Source: Glomus cerebriforme (taxonomy: Eukaryota; Glomeromycota; Glomeromycetes; Glomerales; Glomeraceae). From it: a DNA stretch of 48,224 bases. Under the pieces are notes generated by a model. That model had not been told where the DNA came from, did not search any database, and was given only the letters and a program-made list of their open reading frames with translations. Shown here piece after piece: positions 42,600-48,224 of the stretch. How positions within the stretch are numbered: position 1 is the first letter of the stretch; the number at the start of each line of letters is the position of its first letter. Where the stretch lies: NCBI GenBank assembly GCA_003550305.1, contig QKYT01000067.1:257727-305950 (forward strand), in the 5' to 3' direction. A program made the position numbers and the translations under genes.

Positions 42600-43525
42600 A
42601 AATGACATACATCTTTTAACCTCAGCCTAGTCATAACTACAGTAGGTTAAATTAGGATATATAAAAAAGAATTTTCCATTTAACTAAAATAATACTTAAA
42701 CGGATAAGGTTAGAAAGTCATTAACTCATGTGAAGTTTTTTTTTTGATTTTGATTAGTAATTTGAACCAGCCAAACATAGAAAGTCTGAGAGAAATAAAT
42801 TCGATATATATTTGTGTAATAATCTACGGTAATATATTGGATGATTACTGCGCAATTCACAATTAAGGATATTCCGATTTCCGATTTTTGCCCAGAATTA
42901 ATCCTCAAGTTTGTGATTTTGGATCATACAGAACATCCTTTTACGCCCTTAACGCCCATGATTGTATGTTAAAGCATTTTTTTTTTCTTTTTTCAAAAAA
43001 AAAATTTTAAAAAAAAGTTCAGTATTAGTTTTTCCTGATTGTTGTTTCAATAAGATTGTTTTCATGTGATTTATAATATGACATACGAGTTCAAATTTTT
43101 TAAACCCGAAAATCTTGTGATAGGCATCATCAACTCTTGTGAATTGTGTGATTATGTTACATAAAGATTTGCAGCATATAATCCAAAAAAAAAAAAACAT
43201 TATTTTCACGTGACATACATCATAAGAGTCTGTTTCAGCCTATCGGAGGTACTGAAGCTGTTTACCGATACATATACGATTCCATCAGTGTTAATACATA
43301 AAAGGCTTATCTACTAATTTTTCGTCACACGTTTCTTTTCTCATTTTCAAAAATTTTACGAAGTTATGTGTCATTCAAAAACTTTTTACAAACAAGGATA
43401 AGAAGAAAAAAAAATTATATATATATGTTTAGATAGTTTCAGTATAGTATATGTCTTATTTTTATTTGTTTTTATAATAATTTAAAGAATAAACAAATCA
43501 TTTTAGAATTAATATTTGATTGTCA
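42600..43525. other. Intergenic region
   Basis: No gene supported. Short frames on the minus strand (42726-42908, 42949-43209) are AT-driven and show no domain. Confidence 0.45.
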
Positions 43526-43529
43526 AAAT

Positions 43530-44965
43530 GGGATTTCTTTTGACGCGTTCGGTTAAAAATTTCGCGTAGTATGAGGAATCCACGTGATCAAGTAATTCTT
43601 GGTGATTTTAACAATTGTAACGCAACCAATAGATTTTAAAAGATAGACAATTATCAACTAAACGCATTATAGTGATTATCTGTTACAGTATAACTGATAA
43701 ACGTAATGCCAAGAACGGAATGAATTCCGATGAAAATGAACGTTACACGAGAAATGCAAAGAAAATTTCACAATTCTGCCAATCCATTCCATCATTTCTA
43801 AAATAATTATCCCTTAACTCGAGACATAATACTCATTAATATTCATTATATTCATTAACATTTTAACATTCATGATTATGTCCAACATAGTACACAACAC
43901 ATCTGTGAACATCTGTGAGTTTATGCGTCACACATCATTTGAAATTCAATCTTTACCACAATTATACACTTCAATTAAATGAATTAATTATTCTTATCAT
44001 TATATAATTTTTTCTAAAAAAAAAAAAAAAAACTAAAAAAACCAAAAATGGATTATCCAATAAAATATAAATGGTTTGAACTAATATTAAATAGTAAATC
44101 TTAATTTAAGTTTTCCTTTTTTTTTTTTTGACGCGATTGAAAAAAAAATGTATTCGATGTTATTTTGTTTTTGTGACAATTATTTATTGTTACACAACTT
44201 ATCGATTATCATTATCACAACAAGTAATGGTTATCAAAAAGTGCCAAGAGAGTTTATACAACGTTACACGTTACACATGTAAAAATATTTGGTAATTATA
44301 CAGTTAAAAAAAAAAATTAATAATAAAATACTATAATACAGAATCCATCCAATTGAAGAAATTTATTTTTAAATATTGATTATATAATATATAATTAGAC
44401 GATTTGGTTAATCAAATTTGGTTAATAGATATAATAATAAGATTTCCACGCAGTATAGTAAAAGAAAAAATAATAATGCATGTGCTTTGGCTTCTGCATT
44501 CTACATCCGAAATATTTATTATTTTCTTCGTTACACTTCTTTTCTAAAGTTGAATTTGTCTTGGCGAAATAAAAAAAAACTAAAATATTAAAATGTTTCT
44601 AATTATAAAGACATAAAAATAAAAGGCTCTAATGATCGAATGCATAATATATTTTTGGAATTACAATTCTAACTATTATTAGTAATTCAGTATATAAGAA
44701 ATTCGGATATTTAGTAAATCTCAAATCTCTTGGCGAATTTGTACTAAATATGGTACGAGTCAATCGAAATAAATTGGTTTATCTCCTTGGTTTTCTGACG
44801 CGATTTAAAAAATGTTCCACAAAGAAACGCGTGCTAAGGATTATTTAAATTATTAATTGATAACTACAAATATGAAATATTGGAACGCCAAGAAAATGTC
44901 GACAACGTTACATATATGCAAACGATTCCTTAACACTTATTAAGTAAAGACAAAAGAGATTGATT
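43530..44965. repeat. Three diverged copies of an upstream-like segment
   Basis: Words recur in the same order three times: 'tttgacgcg(t/a)t' at 43538, 44128 and (as 'tctgacgcgatt') 44796; then 'gccaag(a)a' at 43708, 44242 and 44889; then 'gttacac' or 'gttacat' shortly after. Spacing is about 590 and 670 bp. No copy encodes a protein. Since similar gcg boxes precede genes A and D, these may be promoter regions left behind by lost family members. Confidence 0.5.
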
Positions 44966-44969
44966 ATAA

Positions 44970-45950
44970 AACTAATTTATTTATTATTTATTTTCATATA
45001 TTATGAAAAATGTTCATCTTGGCCAAAACTATTTTAGTGTTATTAACGTTAACAACGCCAACAGATTCTAGTTGGATAGTAATTTTTAACATGTAACGTA
45101 ACAATATGCCGACTCCGTAATGGTCTTGGCAAAAAAAAATTTATTTATGTCAAATGAATTTTTTTTTTAATATTACTAAATTTGTATATGATTTTCTTTT
45201 ATATCATAAATAATATTTGTGATTGACTCATTATTTTATTACCATAAAAGTTTAAACATTTACAAGTTTAATAGTAAAATATTGTTTAAAAAAAATGTCA
45301 AAAAAAATTCGAACTTTAAGTTTTTCTTTTCTTCTTTTTCTTTTTTTTCCTTTTTTTTAAACATTTTTCTTCTTCTTTTTCTAAAAATATAAATCGAACT
45401 TAACAAATTTTATCAATTCAATCGGAATAGATGCCCGTATAAGTATGCAAGTCGTTAAATGAATGAATAAATGAAAGTTGTTTTCTAAATTGAACCTAAA
45501 CTTTGTTTACATGACACGACATATCTATTAATTGTTATACAACTTTATGATGGAGAACTATATTTGGAAGGTTCCCGTTAGAAATACCAAAGAGAAATCA
45601 CAGCATATTTCAGGTAACAAATGTCCTTTTTATTAAAATTGATTTTAAACTGATTTCGGGATAGATAATTATTTATTTTAAAAAATTTTGATAAGGAAGA
45701 AAATCTAAATAACATACCATATTTGCTATATAAAAAAAAAATGAGGCTGATTTTTTTATTTATGTAACAACAACTTTATTTTTATACTGTACCTTACTGT
45801 ATATCATGTTGATTACACCCTGTAAATCGTGTTAAGGAGAAAAAAATATGTTGGAATTAATTAGATATAACATAAACGGTAATCGAAAATAAAAATCTTG
45901 ACAATAATGGAATAGATAAGAAAAAAAAATTCAATTTCTTTCCTTTGTTC
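44970..45950. other. Intergenic region
   Basis: No gene supported. A T-rich tract ('tttttcttttcttctttttc') lies near 45320-45380. Confidence 0.45.
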
Positions 45951-45955
45951 TTACA

Positions 45956-45980
45956 GATATAAATATAGGACGTTTTTTGC
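45956..45980 (+). promoter_or_regulatory. TATA box of secreted protein gene E
   Basis: 'gatataaatataggacg' about 135-155 bp before the ATG. It keeps the TATAAATAT part of the A/D block but not the following words. Confidence 0.45.
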
Positions 45981-46108
45981 TGTGAAAAAAACTCTCAAAG
46001 TTGTGAACTACGAAAAAAAAAATATTAAAATATTAAAAAAAAAAAAATTATATTCCAACTTTTTTTAAAGACCTTTCAATTTATTAATAATATATATCAA
46101 TCGAAAAA

Positions 46109-46625
46109 ATGGCAAAATTCACCAAATTAACTTTCGCATGTCTCTTCGTTCTCGTCCTTCTTGTTTCCTTCACTGTATCTGGTTAGTAAATTATTACAAT
46201 TTCATTTTTCTTTTTTCTGGTTATAAAAAAAATTCATTTATTTAATTTATTTATTTTTTTTAAAATCAACAGAAAAATTAGCTGTTCGTCAAGCAGGAGG
46301 AGCAGCCCCACCAGCAGCAGGAGGAGCACCACCAGCAGGAGGAGCAACCCCACCAGCAGGAGGTGCAGGAGGAGCAGCCCCACCAGCAGGAGGTGATGCA
46401 GGTGCAGGAGGAGCAACCCCACCAGCTGGAGGAGCTGGAGGAGCAACCCCACCAGCTGGAGGAGCAACACCACCAGGAGGTGCAGCATCATCACCAGCAG
46501 TGCCATCATCAACTGGAGCTGCAACAGCACCATCAACATCTGCTACTCCAAGTGGTGCCTTCAAAGTTGAAAGTAGTTTAATCAGTGTTGCCGCCATTGC
46601 TGCTATTGTCGGTTTTTTCTTGTAA
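46109..46625 (+). CDS. Secreted Gly/Ala/Pro-rich AGP-like protein E
   Basis: Exons 46109-46181 and 46273-46625, phase 1, 141 residues. Signal peptide 'MAKFTKLTFACLFVLVLLVS'; the mature chain starts 'EKLAVRQAGGAAPP', keeping the Arg-Gln motif. Some 60 residues consist of 'GGAAPPAGG'/'GGATPPAGG' repeats, then a Ser/Thr/Ala-rich part and the tail 'SGAFKVESSLISVAAIAAIV' plus 'GFFL', a GPI-like signal ('KVES-L' matches 'KVEN-L' in A and D). The repeats make the complementary strand open in another frame (46289-46597), but that is a by-product of GC-rich codons. It is the most diverged family member and resembles fungal and plant arabinogalactan-type proteins most closely in composition. Confidence 0.8.
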
Positions 46626-46629
46626 AAGT

Positions 46630-47240
46630 TTGATGTTTAGTTTTTAGAAATTATTAATTCCCTTTTTTCAAATTTCGAGAAATGTTTTTTTTAGTATTTT
46701 AATGTTTTTTCTTTGTTCTTTAAAGATATTTTTTTTAATAACGTTTAAAAATCAGCTCTTATAATTTAATAATTAGTTCACAAATTTTCATGGATTATTC
46801 TGAAAATTGTTGAAAGCTTTTTTTGCTTTTTTTTTATATATTACAAACCTTAAATTTTTTATTATTGTTTCAATAAAAATAATTTAAAAAAATTCGAATT
46901 TTGATGTGGTTTTTTTTTGTTTTAATTGCAATTCTAGGTCAAAAAAAAAAAAAAAAAACATTCATTCATTGTAAAACAGCTCTTGTTTTCGGTGAATCCG
47001 AAATATCTCGTTATAAATGATGCATCTTCATTTCACGTTATATAAATTAACTTGTATAAAGACAAATTAAGAATATCAGTATAAATTATTTTTATAAAAT
47101 TTCAATTCGATGTTGTTACTATTTATTTTATTATACGAGTGGAAATTACGATCGAAACGACAGATTACATAAAAACAGATTACATAAAAAGTACGGTAAC
47201 TGGGTAGTAGTAACCGATCATTCATAAATTATTGTTTTCA
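46630..47240. other. 3' flank and intergenic region
   Basis: Likely 3' UTR of gene E, with AATAAA near 46870. No further gene. A short direct repeat 'acagattacataaaa' occurs at 47160 and 47175. Confidence 0.45.
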
Positions 47241-47325
47241 CATAAAATTTTGGCCGAGTTTAGCCTAAATTTTATGAATTTTATGGTAAACTTAGATTTA
47301 CCATAGCGTGTGATAAACTATGTGC

Positions 47326-47704
47326 GTCTTCACCAAGGCTGTAATTGTGAGATTAGAAGTTAATCTGGTTTCACAAAGAATGCGATTGAGATTAATTTCA
47401 ATCTCAAGTTAATTATGATTGAAACTTCATATGAAATTTCACTCTTACTCATAAAGTAAGATTAGGATTGAAAAAGCCCAAAGCGGATTATTAACCGAAA
47501 GTAAATTATCAGTTATGCATATAAGTTACATGAGAAAGTAAAAGCAACCCGACTAAAAAGTTTTTATTAGAATTTTGGCCAGAATTAACAAGCCTAGTCA
47601 CGTTTTAGCTGATATTAACATATTCTAATCAATTTAATTTCAATTTCAAGCTGATTTTAATCCCAATTTCAATTCCAATCCCAATTACAGCCCCTATGAA
47701 GACA
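47326..47704. mobile_element. MITE-like element with 'gtcttca...ggctgtaattg' ends
   Basis: The left end 'gtcttcaccaaggctgtaat' is matched by the complement of 'caattacagcccctatgaag' on the right, and the subterminal parts ('gagattagaagttaatc', 'aatcccaatttcaattcc') hold further related words. About 380 bp, noncoding. No target duplication is clear because the inverted repeat runs out to the boundary. Confidence 0.55.
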
Positions 47705-48224
47705 CCTTATATGAATTAAACAAATTTACTTAATTTTTGAAAATAAGTAAAATCATTCTAATTTATAAATTCTTTCTTATACAGTTTATTAATAATTATA
47801 TACTTGTATTTTTTATTTACTAACAAGTAACAACTTAAATTACAAATAATATTTATTTTAACTAATTAAATATTCATTTTACTATTATAAAATTTATTTA
47901 AATAAATAAAAAATTAGTAAATCTAAATTATATATATAGTTATTTTTTTTCATTAATTGTTAATATTTTTTTTTTTTTGTAATTTAAGCAGAAATATTTT
48001 AAATAATAATAAATATAATAAGATATAAAAAAGAAATTATAAAAATTATATATTAAAGATTATTTTTTTATAAAATCTATTTAAAAACTAACTTTATTTT
48101 ATTATTATAAAATAACTGAAATTATAAGAATAAAATCTTAATATACTTTAATTTAGTAATAAGTAAAATAAAAAATATATAGAAATACTAAATAAGTAGG
48201 AAATAAATCAATAATATACTCTCT
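47705..48224. other. AT-rich noncoding end of the window
   Basis: Extremely AT-rich with long A/T runs. I see nothing in it. Confidence 0.5.

Noticed and set aside
46289..46597. Minus-strand Gly/Ala/Pro-rich frame in gene E
   Set aside because: GC-rich repeats leave the opposite strand open; the plus-strand gene has a signal peptide, intron and tail shared with four paralogues.
1..48224. CRISPR array, bacterial operons or riboswitches
   Set aside because: Introns, poly(A) signals, retroelements and the gene families show a eukaryotic nuclear genome; no regularly spaced repeat-spacer array was seen.

Overview
The window looks like nuclear DNA of a Glomeromycotina (arbuscular mycorrhizal) fungus, close to Rhizophagus/Glomus. 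This is inferred from the extreme AT-richness, short GT-AG introns, a Crinkler-type (CRN) effector gene, a family of short proline/alanine/threonine-rich secreted proteins with GPI-like tails, and a dense load of decayed transposons. No species call is possible from sequence alone. The assembly has a 640-base run of N (14173-14812) and three single Ns.

Left half (1-16.7 kb) is a transposon graveyard. It holds a tandem repeat (1-480), a stranded MULE end (about 605-1240), hAT-like and unidentified coding fossils, a fold-back element (3415-3905) and an AT-rich satellite of about 73 bp units (5590-6851, resuming 10386-10505). Two insertions with 9 bp target duplications split the satellite: a 349 bp MULE-type MITE (6014-6362) and a 3,534 bp MULE (6852-10385) whose terminal inverted repeats carry a tRNA-like Pol III box pair and 15-bp iterons. 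A 5'-truncated Ty3/gypsy pol fossil (10505-12950) follows. Next come a poly(A)-tailed retrocopy with a 17 bp target duplication (13884-14994) and a small MITE (15690-15840).

Middle (16.8-26.2 kb): one intact multi-exon CRN gene (16887-19643; ubiquitin-like header, P-loop NTPase, nuclease-like domain, C-terminal helix-hairpin-helix) sits among fossils. These include a hAT MITE inside an ORF remnant, a family B DNA polymerase exonuclease remnant, a 519 bp near-perfect palindrome, a minisatellite and a 170 bp tandem duplication.

Right half (26.3-48.2 kb) is a gene-bearing segment made of two tandem families. Three minus-strand genes (26302-27753, 29423-30838, 32674-34134) encode type II membrane proteins of the GDP-fucose O-fucosyltransferase-like family. 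Five plus-strand genes (35290, 37000, 40084, 41513, 46109) encode secreted AGP/mucin-like proteins. All five share one phase-1 intron just after the signal peptide, an Arg-Gln motif at the start of the mature chain and a hydrophobic GPI-like tail; three or four share a TATA-containing promoter block. One idea worth testing is that the Golgi-type glycosyltransferases modify Ser/Thr-rich wall proteins such as the neighbouring family. That link rests on proximity and chemistry only.
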